From positions 91,795,298-91,859,297 of the forward strand of contig CM041783.1 of NCBI GenBank assembly GCA_023374045.1: a DNA stretch of 64,000 bases, in the 5' to 3' direction. Position numbers and translations under genes: made by a program. This stretch comes from Limonium bicolor. Taxonomy: Eukaryota > Streptophyta > Magnoliopsida > Caryophyllales > Plumbaginaceae. The notes under the pieces were generated by a model, which saw nothing but the letters and a program-made list of their open reading frames with translations, searched no databases and had not been told where the DNA came from. Below are positions 47,241 to 60,619 of the stretch, piece after piece (positions within the stretch are counted from its first letter, which is position 1; each line of letters begins with the position of its first letter).

Positions 47241-48189
47241 CAGGAGCGCTTGTCCGTTTCATTAGATAATATTAAGCGGGAGTTTAATGTAAAAAATGAC
47301 TTTAAAGGTGTTAAGGAACTTAAGGAGTGTGCTAGTGAACAAATGAGTGTTATATGAGTGTATGGGTGTAAATAAACAATATTTTTAGTGTAAAACTGTA
47401 TCATAGCCAAAATTTAGGCTTTGATTGGATTTAAGATGTAAATTATAAGTTTTAGAAAAGTTAAGGACTTAAATGAAAACCTTAGCAAAAAGTTAGGGTA
47501 AAATCATAATTTTGATTATGTTATGGCCAAGACAGATTGTGGTGGTCAACCTTGATTAAGGAATAAGTTTTGACCAATTTAGGTGAAGAAATAATCAAAA
47601 TAGCAATTTAAATGGAGTTTAGAAGTTCAATGTAAGTTTTGTACAACTTATGAGGTTAGATTGTAAAATCTAGAAATATTGGGGCGGAAAAATGATTTAG
47701 AACAACTTGGAAGTTTGTTCTGTATTTTAGAAAATATTGGGTTGATTTTGGAGTTAGATTAATAAGTATTGTATAATATAAAGTTTAAGGGTGTAATTGT
47801 AAAGTTATAATCATAAGTGTGGTCAATTTGTAATTTCCAAAAGATTTGGGTGAGAAGAGATAAATCTGGACAGTAGGTTCTGTTCGGTAAATATTTAATA
47901 TTGGTGGAAACTTTGGGTTATAATTAAATAAGAGTGGGAATGTGATAATATATGTCATTAGGAGTATAAATGTAAGGTTATAAAGATGATGTGGTAAAAA
48001 TGTAATTTATGGAAAATTTGAGGGCAATGCAAGAATATACAGAAGTAGGAAATGAATTTTATAATAAGATGGAAAATGTCATAATATGACAACAAGGATA
48101 AGTTAAATACTAGCTAATTGAAGTTTGTATAAAGTTTAAAGAACTTAAAAGTTCACCTTGAATTATGATTGTATATGGAATGTTATAAC
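47241..48189. other. AT-rich stretch without recognised content
   Basis: Purine- and AT-rich, no open frame over 60 codons, no repeat unit that I can identify. It may be an old LTR remnant. Confidence 0.5.
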
Positions 48190-48525
48190 TGATAAGTGTC
48201 CAAATGAGCATGTTTTATAGGTATATTTCATATATTTTATTAGCACTTTTCTTGCTCATTTCTCCACTATGGTTAGTTTTCCTCTAGTTATGTTTTATTG
48301 ATTATCTCACAAATTTATTGGTTAAACAGAGGAAAACCAAGCTAGGAGCAAAGTACACGAAGAGACGAACGCGTAGGAGAAAACGGGGATCAAATCGGAG
48401 CTAAAACGAACATTTTAGAGGCAAAATGGCGCCGTTGCCGGGGACTTGATTTATTCTAGTCCCTAAGCCCCGGATAATTCACCTGTTATACTATAATAAT
48501 CTGTTACTATTAATTGGACACCTGA
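48190..48525 (+). mobile_element. Short Athila-like LTR with primer site
   Basis: TGATAAGTGTCC at 48190 begins an LTR-like piece of only 237 bp. It is followed at 48427-48444 by TGGCGCCGTTGCCGGGGA, the tRNA-Asp primer site of Athila elements. The internal part is cut at 48525 by LTR A. Either a miniature element or an LTR shortened by deletion. Confidence 0.65.
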
Positions 48526-51500
48526 TGTAACACCCCATCCAACATTAACATACTTACAATAAACTGCAGCGGAAGAACAACCTCATCACATTACTTAACT
48601 CGTTGGTGTTACACGCCGTTAGCCACCCACGTGGCTAACAAGGCTAATACATACACATTGTACCGGTCTGATGGGCTAAATTCCCGAGCGTCTACACATT
48701 ACTATCGCTTTCCATTAACAACAACACAACGCACTCCTTCCAACTATACCGAGTATTTATAAACTGATGCCGACAACAATTTCGGTCTTACATACACCTA
48801 CTGTATACATACACTTAAATGATTACCCATGTACGACGACTACCCGTCCTACTCTCGAACGGCTTCCAGCACTTCGTACCAGAAATAGGAAAAGAAGAGA
48901 AAGGGTGGCCCCCAAGGGGCTCAGCACCTTTGCTGGTATGGTAATCCCGCAGCTCACATGCTACCGGGCCACGCACAACTAATTGTTGTCTTAGCATGCG
49001 GTTGATTATTTTTAAATCATACATGCAACTGTAAACACACAACACATAATCATTCGCCTCAACGGGCTCAACAAACGGATAATATATCCTTACTTAATAA
49101 GTCACTCATGGTATTCATCATCCCTAGAGTGTTCCTCCTCTAATGGAGCTACTTCCTTAATAGACGACACATACCCTTAAATCGGGTTATCCTTAAACGC
49201 CTCTTATCACAAACTAGGAATCATATCCATGATCCACATACTCCACATTTACAACATATAACATACACTACATAACAACACTTAACAACACTTTGCACGT
49301 TTCCACGTGCACAACATAACACCGCAATAGATATTGCATCACAACAAAGATACATAACACAACGGGAATGGTCCTCTTAGGAACCGACCCAAACATTGTT
49401 TATACACTGGTGAGCCTAGAGAATGTTGCCAGTCTCATGATAAGCTCGTTATACAATAACAACAACACTCATTACCGTCCTAATAGTTGGACGAGTAACT
49501 TAAGTTAAGGCGGTTCGAGTTTGGAGGCCCGAACACACCACACAAACACATGTTCCCCCTAAACCGATCATAAGTCAGAATAGCTAAGCTTTGGAATAAG
49601 CTAATGGGAGATCATAACCCGTGAGGGAAACAACCATAACAAAGAGAAGGGTAAGGCTACAAAGGATACCCTCTCCCAAACAACGCGCGACCGGTCAAAC
49701 CGGATTCCTCACCACTGTTAGCACATACTTACTTTAGATATTAGTTAGAACCCCACTATGGAGTCTATCATAACTACACACCATACAGAATTACAACTGG
49801 GTTAAACACACAAGGGAGATCCCTACATTCACAAACACATATCACACAATTAACACACGTATAGCCGTGGTTAGAACGTCCCATGGTTCGGGTCGTTTAC
49901 TCCGAATACCGGACTCTCATGTGATCCTAGACTCAGATAACTAAGGTTAACACTTCCGAGGTTAAATGGTATCGGAGTTGTACTCGCCACATAAATGAAT
50001 TACTGTAAACTCATTACATGTTTAATCTTACAACGTGGCAAACATACAGAAAAACACATTGGCATACAAGCCGGTGTAATCTGGTAGGACACAGGTTGCA
50101 AGAAAACCATACCTGTCACCGGAGTCCACTTTACCACGTCCACTTATGTTCCTCGAGCGATTCTCGAACAACTGTTAACATCACATGTGTTTTTATTAAC
50201 ATCGGGGTTTGCTTGATTATTTAATGTCTAATGCTTATAATTTTTCCCCGTTAACTTAGTTACATAACTTCACTTTTTAACTTGTTTTACTTTCACATTC
50301 TAATACAACTTTTCACCCACTTAATTGTCATTAAAACTCACCTAACATGTCCTTAACAACCTTATAACATCTTTACCTATCAATCCCCATCATTACACAC
50401 CATTTCCATACCTTAAACAAATGTTTTGGCCCATACAACACCTTGTCCGAACTTGTGTCCGAACCTCCAAGTTCGGACGCAAGCCGCGACCTAATACTGA
50501 AAACCATACACACGTCCGAACTTGTGTCCGGACTTCCCAAGTTCGGACACAGTTCGAGAGTAAATCCCAGATAGAAACAGTCACGTCCGAACTTGTGTCC
50601 GGACTTCCCAAGTTCGGACACAGTTCGAGAGTGAGAAAATCCTTTACCCACAGAGCCTGTCCGAATTTCCATGTCCGGACGGAAGTTCGGACACGGCAAA
50701 ACATTCAATTTCCAAGTCTTTAAACACTTAACCAATTTCACCAAACTTCTCCTAAAGCCTCATAATGTTTCCTAACATCATTTGGCACATCAAACACACC
50801 TTTAGCCATGTGCTAAACTCTTTAAATCACTCACCAAAACCATCTTATCATTCACAAATTTCTTACAAAATTCCTAGCACTTGGGATGTTTTCTCCTTAA
50901 GATTTTTAAGTGGTAGTTCACCAATAATGACCACTACACCAAGGTGTTTCCTCTACACCTTAACATCATCTCTCAACTTCTTTTCTTACTAACTAAATCT
51001 CCTTTTTACAACTTCTTGAATTCTTTTCTCAAAACCTTACTTAAACATCATTCTCTCCTTATTCATCAACATTACCCAAACCTTAAACAAACTTCTCCAA
51101 GACTTAAATACATCCTAATAACACTCATTGGGTTTCTAGAACTTCCAAGACAATGCCTAAATCCTTATTGCACCTTAGAACACCTTAATGCATGTTTTCC
51201 TCCCAAGTAAAACATTTGTTCACCTTTTACACTTCCTAGTTCACCAAAACTTACTTAAAACACTTAGAACTTCTTACACATTTTCCAAATTTTGCCATAG
51301 CTTCTCTTGTATATACTCACATCCAAACACTTAGGTTTTTACCTTATTTCACTCAAGAACACCTAAAATCCATCAAACACATTTTTATACACAAACTTCA
51401 CACATTTAGCACTACATCACAATATAGTGCATAACTTAAATTGCTTGGCACTTAGGCCCTTAAATAACATGGCTCTTAGGCCCTTAAATTACATAAACCT

Positions 51501-53135
51501 TAAACACTGAATTTCCCACATAAATAATGCCTTTGACCTGCAAATACACTCAACATCACATATGCCCCTTAATAGTTTCCTTGAGAGCATTTTCTAGGTC
51601 ATTCACCATTGGCTCCTTAGGTATTTTATTAAGCAAATCAAGCTCATTTTTCCTAAGGCATTTAAACTACATTGAGATAGCTTGTTTACCTCTTTTCCTC
51701 ACAAACTTCTTTCTTGTTTCCTTGTAAAACTGGTGGGGTGTTTGGTTGTTTGTCAACTTCTAAACAATGTACAAATAATAGAATGAGTATTCAAGCATTA
51801 TGCTTCATCTCATTGTAAACCCTAGTTACACATATTGTTTTAACACATTAAGGTAATTGTTTTACCTTGGAATTGGAAGAGAACTTGAATAAGTATCAAG
51901 AGAGGACTCCTCCTAGCCCTTGGGAGATTCAAATGAAGCTAAAACAAGCAAGGTAAAGACACCATGGTGAGGTGAATTTTCGGTCATGTACTAAAAGGAG
52001 AGGAAACTTGATTTTTCTTTGAGATTCCTTACCTAGAAGCAAAGGAGAGTAATAATGTGTAGAAACACAAGCTCAAGCTCCATCAATGGTGATTCTCCAT
52101 GGCACCAAAATTGAGCTCTTGAAGATCTGAAAAGGTAGAAGTGTAGAGCTTGACCTAACTAAGACAAATATGGTCTTAGAATTTGATTTGGAGCATGGAG
52201 TTGGATTTGGCAAGGAAATGAAGATGGAGAAGAGAGGAGCTGTTGCAAATCGTAAATGGAGGAAAGGAGAGGTGAAGAAACCGTGTGAAATGAAAGAAGA
52301 GAAGGAAATGAGAAGATGAGTTTGCTTTTGGAGATATTTATGTTATAAAGTAAAATAGTACTTTACTTTAAGCTTTACTTTACTTATTTGATTTCTTTTA
52401 CAACTTGGTGACTCACTCCTTGAAAAACCGGCCCCCATTTAGTTAGAAGGGTACTTTAGTCTTTATTTGTCAATTTAATTACTTATAACATTATATGTTA
52501 CAAACTAGCTTATAAAAATCACTATTCACTAAAACAAGGCACTTAGAAGTGAAATTTTTGATTTCCCATTAATATAGCCACCCAAATGTGATACTATATA
52601 GTCAACATGTTAATTAAAGAGTAATGATGGACATTTAGCCATTCAAAACTCATTTACAAGACAATTTTTCAAAAACGTGCTTTAAGACTCCTTAAAGCAC
52701 ATTTTGTGTTTTAACTTGTTTTCAAGCTTGGTTTTCTTTGATAATTGATTTAATATGTTCATTAACATATTTATAAGGTATAGGTATGACCATTAGGTCT
52801 TATACAAATTTATTCCAAGCCTAGAGCACATTTTGCTCTTATTGACTTTAAGGTATTTCCTTGTGTTTTATTTGGTTTAACTGTCCACCAAGGTTTCCTA
52901 AGGACTTATTTAGCCTTATTAAATCATAATTGAATATTATTAAGTCTTGGTAGGCTCTTTGGGTCCTAACCAAGTTCACTCATAGCTTAGAGCATGTTTT
53001 TGCTCAAACTATGTCTTAATGCTTTATTGCATTTATTATGGTCTAAATTGTTCACTGATGTTACTAAGGCACTTTTTAGCCTTTACATACCATAGTTTGA
53101 TATTTAAACCACATATCAAGGTTTGGGGTATTTCA
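48526..53135 (-). repeat. LTR A, chromovirus family (4.6 kb)
   Basis: Plus-strand limits are tgtaacacccc (48526) and ..ggggtatttca (53135), followed by a polypurine tract, so this is the 3' LTR of a minus-strand element. It is related to 3476-7377, especially at both ends, but has its own hairpin array based on 'gtccgaacttgtgtccggac' (50430-50700). Confidence 0.85.
50430..50700. repeat. Hairpin array in LTR A
   Basis: Units 'cgtccgaacttgtgtccggacttcccaagttcggacacagttcgagag' recur about 3 times. The inverted arms (ccgaactt / aagttcgg) overlap all three frames in the region. Confidence 0.8.
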
Positions 53136-56084
53136 ATCTACCCCCCTTAAAAGAACTTCGTCCTCGAAGTTCACACTTTCCACACATCATTAGATTTGAA
53201 CACAGGAATCACTTGGAAATAAACTTCCATAACCAAACACACTTTACATCACAACCTCGGACTTAATGGTCTGGGCAACACATTCACATCCCACATAACA
53301 TAACATATCCACATGATAACCTCGGACTCTTTGGTCCGGGTATCTTAACAACATTTGGACACATAGGTCCCCATAACATAACAGTCTTCAGACACTTAGG
53401 TCTACGTAACACAACACATTTAGACTCATAGGTCTCAATAGCATACACTTTTAGGAGATCAAAGTCAAAATAACATTTATTACACATACCAAACAACATG
53501 TCATAGCATGTATAACAATCAAAAATATCTTTGATATACACTGTGATCCCGCAGAACCCGGTCGCGATGGACACCTTCCGTCCCCGTGTCCTTGGGAGAT
53601 CAAAACAATCACTTAAGTTTAAAATTTCCTTGTGAGGTTAAGTAAGAAGACTTTAATTACGCAAAGTATCCATCAACGTTTTATAACTACCAATTTAAAA
53701 TCCTTTTGAAAACACACACAACTCCAAGTCCAACTTAAGCTTTTCTTCTTTTCTTAGCGTGGTTATTTGTGACCACTTATAGGGAGCTTCAAGAATCATC
53801 CAACCCTGATGTGATCAGCATCAGTGTAGAACTATCCTTCCACTCCAATTTGTGTTCGGCTTCCCTTGATCGCATGGAAATCAAGTTCCACCTCCCACTT
53901 CATTTTCAAGCATCAAGTAAATCACTCATTTCCAATTTTCTATCTTTTTAATCATTCTAATCATGATCATACATCTCCAAAGGGTAGAACTCCATCTATC
54001 AGTTACCTCCACTCACATTAATCCTGTTGCCTAGGGAATCTTATTCCCACTAGGTTCTATGTCGGTATCATGCCCTTTCTTGAATCACTATATAGTATGT
54101 ATATACACATATTTTATCAAAATACAACACACAACTTCACATTTATACACTGTCGGGGCTTTTGTTCCCCCGGGAGCTTCTCTACTCCCCACACTTGTAC
54201 TATCACACACAACTGTTAACAAATACACACACTTATCACAATGGTATTCGCATCTTCTGTGCGCAATTACCACAATTAAACCATGAATGAATGTATGTTT
54301 ACGTAACACACACACCAATCATCAAAACAATAATTTTGTGCTATGCACAATATAAGTCACATACACTACGTACTCTTGTACGGTAATATACACTAAGTGG
54401 TTTTGCGTTCTACCCCCCTTAAAAGGGATTACGCCCACGTAATCAATCACTAAACATTGGCTTAAATGTTCTGCCATCGTGAAGTGTTTTAACTTCCACG
54501 CGGTCTATTACACAACGGATTCTGATTAGAGGATCTTAACCATATTGGCGGCTTAGTTCCTAAACCAAGAATTCTCATTGGAGTTTGTTTAAACTCTTAG
54601 TTGGTTTCGATTCTGGCCTGTTAGGCTTCTAGGCGTTAATAATTAGCCATTCGCTCATGTTCACCATGTACATTCAACACTTGAATCACTGGCTCACTAG
54701 TTTCTGCTGCGAAACTCTAATAACTGTAGAGCTTAATTGCCCCATTTGTTATTCTTACTGTATTGTACATCTCCAATTGTCACCTTCATCTTGGTAACAA
54801 TGGTTTCTCAACCGACGCGTGGTATCTCTTACCGTTAGCGAATTCGGTGAGTTACAAACATCCTATCCACTTCCATGATAATTTACTGTGTATACAGCTA
54901 TGTATTTCATAATAATTGACTTGTTCCCTTCCGACTTACTGTCGGTTGAGATTGAGCTACTACCTAGCGTGTAGTGCTCTCTCAGCTATTTACAACATTT
55001 GGGGTATATTCCATACCGATATTTGGCAGTTAGTGTTACTGTAGTCACTTACTGTAAATCATGTCTCCACATTTGGTTTTGTACAAGTACTTTTTTATTG
55101 GTGCGGCCTTGCATTTCCTATGCATCGGCCATTATAACATTATTGCTCCACAATTAACATGTTTCCAATTCCTAGCTATCCCACTCGATCATTACTGCAC
55201 AAGTGCAATACCAAAACACTCAGTCATACAGAGTGCAGAGGTGTAAACTCTTGACAGTAAATCTCTTATGCTATTCGCCATGGAATTCACACTGAGTTCC
55301 TCATCACATAGTACCTACCACTGGCTTATTGCCCAGTCTATTTAACATCACTTACCTTGCATCTCCACTGAGTTTAACTCATAACTGGTCTTATCTGCTA
55401 CATTATCGTTTAACAATACTTATACAACGGTCGCTTACTGCGCACCGTGCTTATTGTATAACATAACACTAACTTGCATGGTATTTACTGTCACATTAAC
55501 TTCCACACCCATACTTATATTATGGTTCATCATTCATCTGGATGACTACCGAATGCTCCTTGAGCATCGATCATTCGAGTCACAAGCCGGCATTATTCAG
55601 CTCGGTGTTTCACCTTATACACACATACTACTAAGCTAACTGCTCTCTTTCAATAATAACGTCGTCCATCCTTAACATATTTCTTGAACTTGATTCACAT
55701 AACTACCGCTCCTGCGGTCTCACAATATCGAGAGGTATCCCCACTCTTAATGCAGTGGTTCGTTTACCACTCTATTTACTTATATAACATGAACTTTTGC
55801 AATCAATCTAATTTTCATAACACATTTATTTGTGGCTTATATGCCTTACTGCCTTGAGCTGCGCTCATTGTAGGCTGTCCACACACATGTACTTCTCTGT
55901 ACTACATTACATGGTTTGAATATTATATTGAGCTCCATGACAAGGTCGTTACATCACGTTTCCTTTCATGGGATTCCCCTTAGGTTTGTTAGTCCGTCTC
56001 CTGACAACTTATGTCTAAACTGGGTGTTAGTTTCAACCCTTGTGCTTCTGTCATGCATTTCGTTCAACAATTGTTGATGCGAAC
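53136..56084 (-). mobile_element. 3' internal part of element A, coding capacity lost
   Basis: It begins with the polypurine tract (53136-53148). A zone of 'ggact..ggtc' units (53255-53440) follows, then a second polypurine-like copy (54409-54427) and a fossil chromodomain (54481-54587). No long frame exists in 2.9 kb. It ends abruptly at LTR B without a primer site, so LTR B is not its 5' LTR; B was probably inserted here. Confidence 0.7.
54481..54587 (-). pseudogene. Fossil chromodomain of element A
   Basis: On the minus strand QTPMRILG and, after one shift, MVKIL-stop-SESVV-stop-stop-TAWKLKHF line up with ETPVQILD and [21 protein letters not shown] of the intact chromodomain at 7734-8090. 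The position relative to the second polypurine copy is also the same. Stops are shared with the copy in element B (62012-62112). Confidence 0.6.
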
Positions 56085-59000
56085 TGTAACACCCCATCCA
56101 ACATTAACACACTTACAATAAACTGCAGCGGAAAAACAACCTCATCACATACTTAACTCGTTGGTGTTACACGCCGTTAGCCACCCACGTGGCTAACAAG
56201 GCTAATACACATACATTGTACCGGTCTGATGGGCTAAATTCTCGAGCGACTACACATTACTATCCCTTTCCATTAACAACAACAACAACGTACACCTTCC
56301 AACTATACCGAGTATTTATAAACTGATGCCGACAACAATTTCGGTCTTACTACACCTACTGTATGCATACACTTAAATGATTACCCATGTACGACGACTA
56401 CCCGTCCTACTCTCGAACGGCTTCCAGCACTTCGTACCTGAAATAGGAAAAGAAGAGAAAGGGTGGCCCCCAAGGGGCTCAGCACCTTTGCTGGTATGGT
56501 AATCCCGCAGCCCACATGCTACCGGGCGACGCACAACTAATTGTCGTCTTAGCATGCGGTTGATTATTTTTAAATCATACATGCAACTGTAAACACACAA
56601 CACATAATCATTTCGCCTCCATGGGCTCAACAAACGGATAATATGTCCTTACTTAGTAAGTCACTCAAGGTATTCAATATCCCTAGAGTGTTCCTCCTCT
56701 ACTGGAGCTACTTCCTTAACAGACGACACTTACCCTTAAATCGGGTTATCCTTAAACGCCTCTTTTCTCAAACCTGGACTCATATCCATGACCCACATAC
56801 TCCACATTTTACAACATATAACATACACTACATAACAACACTTAACAACACTTTGCACGTTTCCACGTGCACAACATAACACCGCAATAGATATTGCATC
56901 ACAACAAAGAAACATAACATAACGGGAATGGTCCTCTTAGGTACCGACCCAAACATTGCTAATACACTGGTGAGCCTAGAGAATGTTGCCAGTCTCATGA
57001 TAAGCTCGTTACATAACTCGTTACCGTCTCGTTAAATGAACCGTTAACTTAACACAAGGTGTCTCGGATATAGTGATCCAAGCACACCGAAACAAACATA
57101 ACAATAGTATGCCCCTGTGGCCCGACGTGAGTCAGTAATAGCCTTGGTTAAGCTAAAGGGAAGGTTGGGAACCAAATTGGAAAACAACCATAACATACAG
57201 AGAGGATCGAACCTGCTATGACAACGACCCCCATACTCACACGCGTGGCCGGAACAGACCGGACTCCTCACTCCCCCGATAGCACTTGTTAGAAGTTCAA
57301 CTTTGAACTTTATTAAACAATCACAAACATTGGGTTAAGTCTTGTCAGACATACACAAGGGAAGAGAGAGTCATACATTCACATACAACATCGCACACAA
57401 ACATCACATAACCAACTCATGCATAGCCGTGGTTAGAACATTCCTTAGGTCGGAAACGTTATTACCGGATACCGTTCTCTTACGTTTACCTAATAGTGGT
57501 TAACTAGCCCTTCGAGCGCATTTGAGGTTACCGGTATCGGTACGTAAACATACAACAATAACGACTGTAATTCGTTTCATGATTTTATTATAACGTGGAA
57601 AGCACACAGAAAAACACATTGGCATACAAGCCGGTGTAATCCGGTAGGACACAGGTTGCAAGAAAACCATACCTGTCACCGGAGTCCACTTTACCACGTC
57701 CACTTATGTTCCTCGAGCGATTCTCGAACAACTGTTAACATCACATGTTTTTTATTAACATCGGGGTTTGCTTGATTATTTAATGTCTAATGCTTAACTT
57801 TCCCCGTTAACTTAGTCACATAACTTTACATTTAACTTGTTTATTTTAAATTTTGATACAACTTTTCACCCACTTAATTGCCATTAAACTCACCTAACAT
57901 GTCCATAACAACCTTATAACATCATTACCTACCAATCCCCATCATTACATATCATTCATAACCTTAACCATGTTTTTTGGTCCACCCGGACTTGGCCGAC
58001 CGGACTTGGGTAAGTCCGGTCGATTCCAGAACACATTCCATCACAAATTTTTCTACTCCGACCGGACTTGTAAGTCCGGTCCTATGTCCGGTCCATTCCA
58101 GAAACTAATTCCCATAGGGTAAACTGGGCCCGACCGAACTTGCAAGTCCGGTCGCAAGTCCGTCTGCCCCAGATCTTTGTTTTCCTTTTTACATTCAACT
58201 CCAAACTTCACCCCATATATCCTAGTATACCCTAACCTCATTTGGGCACTTCAAACCACACCTTAAGATATTCTTAAACACTCACAAAACTCTTTTTCTA
58301 ATTCCTTAACCTTTACTTATATCTTCACAAAATTTCCTACACTTACAATGTTTTCTCCTAGTTTTTCAAGTGGTGTTTCATCCTTAATAACCTTTATACC
58401 AAAGTGTTTCCCTCACCATCATAACATCATCTCCAAGCATCTTCTCTTACTAACCAAACTTCTCTTTCTCTCAACTCCTTAAAGTTCCTTTCTCAAAAAC
58501 CTTCTCTATACATTATTCCCACCTTGCACATCACATAACCTAAACCTTAACAAACTTCTTCAAGACTTTTTAATACACTCTCAAAACACACATTGAATTC
58601 CTAGAACTTCCAAGATAACACCTAAATCCTTGCATCACTCTAAATCACCTTAACACATGTTTTCTTCTTAAGTAAACATTTATTCACCTTTAACACTTCC
58701 TAGTTCACCAAGACCATTTAAAACACTTAGAACTTCTCACACATTTTCCCAAATTTGGCCATAGCTTCTCTTGTATATACTCACATCCAAACACTTAGGT
58801 TTTTACCTTATTTCATTCAAACAACCTAAATCCATCAAACACATTTTTTACACACAATCTTCACACATTAAGCACTACATCACAATATAGTGCATAACTT
58901 AAATTGCTTGGCACTTAGGCCCTTAAATCATGGCTCTTAGGCCCTTAAATTGCATAAACCTTAAACACTGAATTTCCCACATAAGTAATGCCTTTGACCT

Positions 59001-60619
59001 GCGAATACACCCAACAATACATATGCCCTTAATAAACTCCTTGAGAGCATTTTACTAGCTCGTTTGCCATTGGCTCCTTAGGTATTTTATTAAGCAAATC
59101 AAGCTCATTTTCCCTAAGGCATTTAAACTACATTGAGATAGTTTGTTTACCTCTTTTTCCTCACAAACTTCTTTCTTGTTGTTTCCTTGTAAAACCGGTG
59201 GGGGTGTTTGGTTGTTTGTCAACTTCTAAACAATGTACAAATAATAGAATGAGTATCGAGCATTATGCTTCATCTCATTGTAACCCTAGTTACACATATT
59301 GTTTTAAACATTAAGGTAATTGTTTTACCTTGGAATTGGAAGAAACTTGAATAAGTAATCAAGAGAGGACTCCTCCTAGCCCTTGGAAGATTCAAATGGA
59401 GCTAAAACAATCAAGGTAAAGACACCATGGTGAGGTGAATTTTCGGCCATGTACTAAAAGGAGGGGAAACTTGATTTTCTTTGAGATTCCTTACCTAGGA
59501 GTAAAGGAGATCAATAATATGTGGGAAGACAAGCTCAAGCTCCATCAATGTGGAAACCTCCATGGCACCGAAATGGTGATCTTCAAATTTTGGAAGAATT
59601 AGAAATGAAGGGCTTGATGAGAGGAAGAGAATGGTGGTGTTGTTTTTGATTTAGTTAAGTGAGCTAGGTTTTACATGTGGTCAAAGATGGACTTCCATGG
59701 TGTATTGGGTATTATCCCGAGAGAACAGCAAGAAGGGAGGGTGAAGGATTGGAATCGTGTGGAAGATGGAGAGGAATGAGAGAAATGAGATAAGTTTGCT
59801 TTTTAGAGATAATTTGTGTTTTAAAAAGCAAATAGTAACTATATTAGTCATCTTTACTTCTTTAACAAGTTAACAAGTGAGTGGTGAGGTCAACACTTAA
59901 GAAACCGGCCCCCTTTATTATAATGAGGGTGGTTGTTTTAGTCTTTGTTGACCATTTAACTTACTTATAACATATATGTTACAAACTAGCTTATAAAAAT
60001 CACTATTCACACAAACAAGGCACATAGAAGTGAAATATTTTTTATTTCCCATTTATAGAGCCACCCAAATGTGATTACTATAGTACACATGTTAATTAAA
60101 GAGTAATGATTGACATTTAGCCATTCAAAACTCATTTACAAGACAATTTTTCAAAAACGTTGCTTTAAGACTCCTTAAAGACTTTTTGTGTTTTAACTTG
60201 TTTTCAAGCTTGGTTTTCTTTGAAGTAATTGATTCTAATATGTTCATTAACATATTTAGTAAGGTAGGTATGACCATTAGGTCTTATACAAATTCTATCC
60301 AAGCTTAGAGCACATTTTAAGCTCATATTGTCTTTAGGTATCTTAGTGTTTTATTGCGTTTTTTTTAACTGTCCACCAAGGTTTCCTAAGGACTTATTTA
60401 GCCTATTAAATCATAATTGAATATATAAGTCTTGGTAGGCTCTTTGGGTCCTAACCAAGTTCACTCATAGCTTTAGAGCCATGTTTTTGCTCAAACCGTG
60501 TCCTAATGCTTTATTGCATTTACTATGGTCTAAATTGTTCACTGATGTTACTAAGGCATCTTTTAGCCTTTACATACCATAGTTTGATTTAAACCACATA
60601 TCAAGGTTTGGGTATTTCA
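56085..60619 (-). repeat. LTR B, mosaic chromovirus-family LTR (4.5 kb)
   Basis: Same termini as LTR A. Blocks at about 57003-57300, 57960-58400 and 59570-59770 match the LTR of the 3476-17692 element better than LTR A, while the remainder matches LTR A closely. It is followed by a polypurine tract (60620-60633). Confidence 0.85.

Noticed and set aside
53284..53574. Cys-rich 96-codon frame in element A
   Set aside because: Made of degenerate 'ggact..ggtc' repeats; the frame is not kept in element B (60762-60956 differs in content).
54059..54318. Frames on both strands in element A near 54059-54318
   Set aside because: Opposite-strand shadows in non-coding DNA, not conserved in the collinear part of element B.
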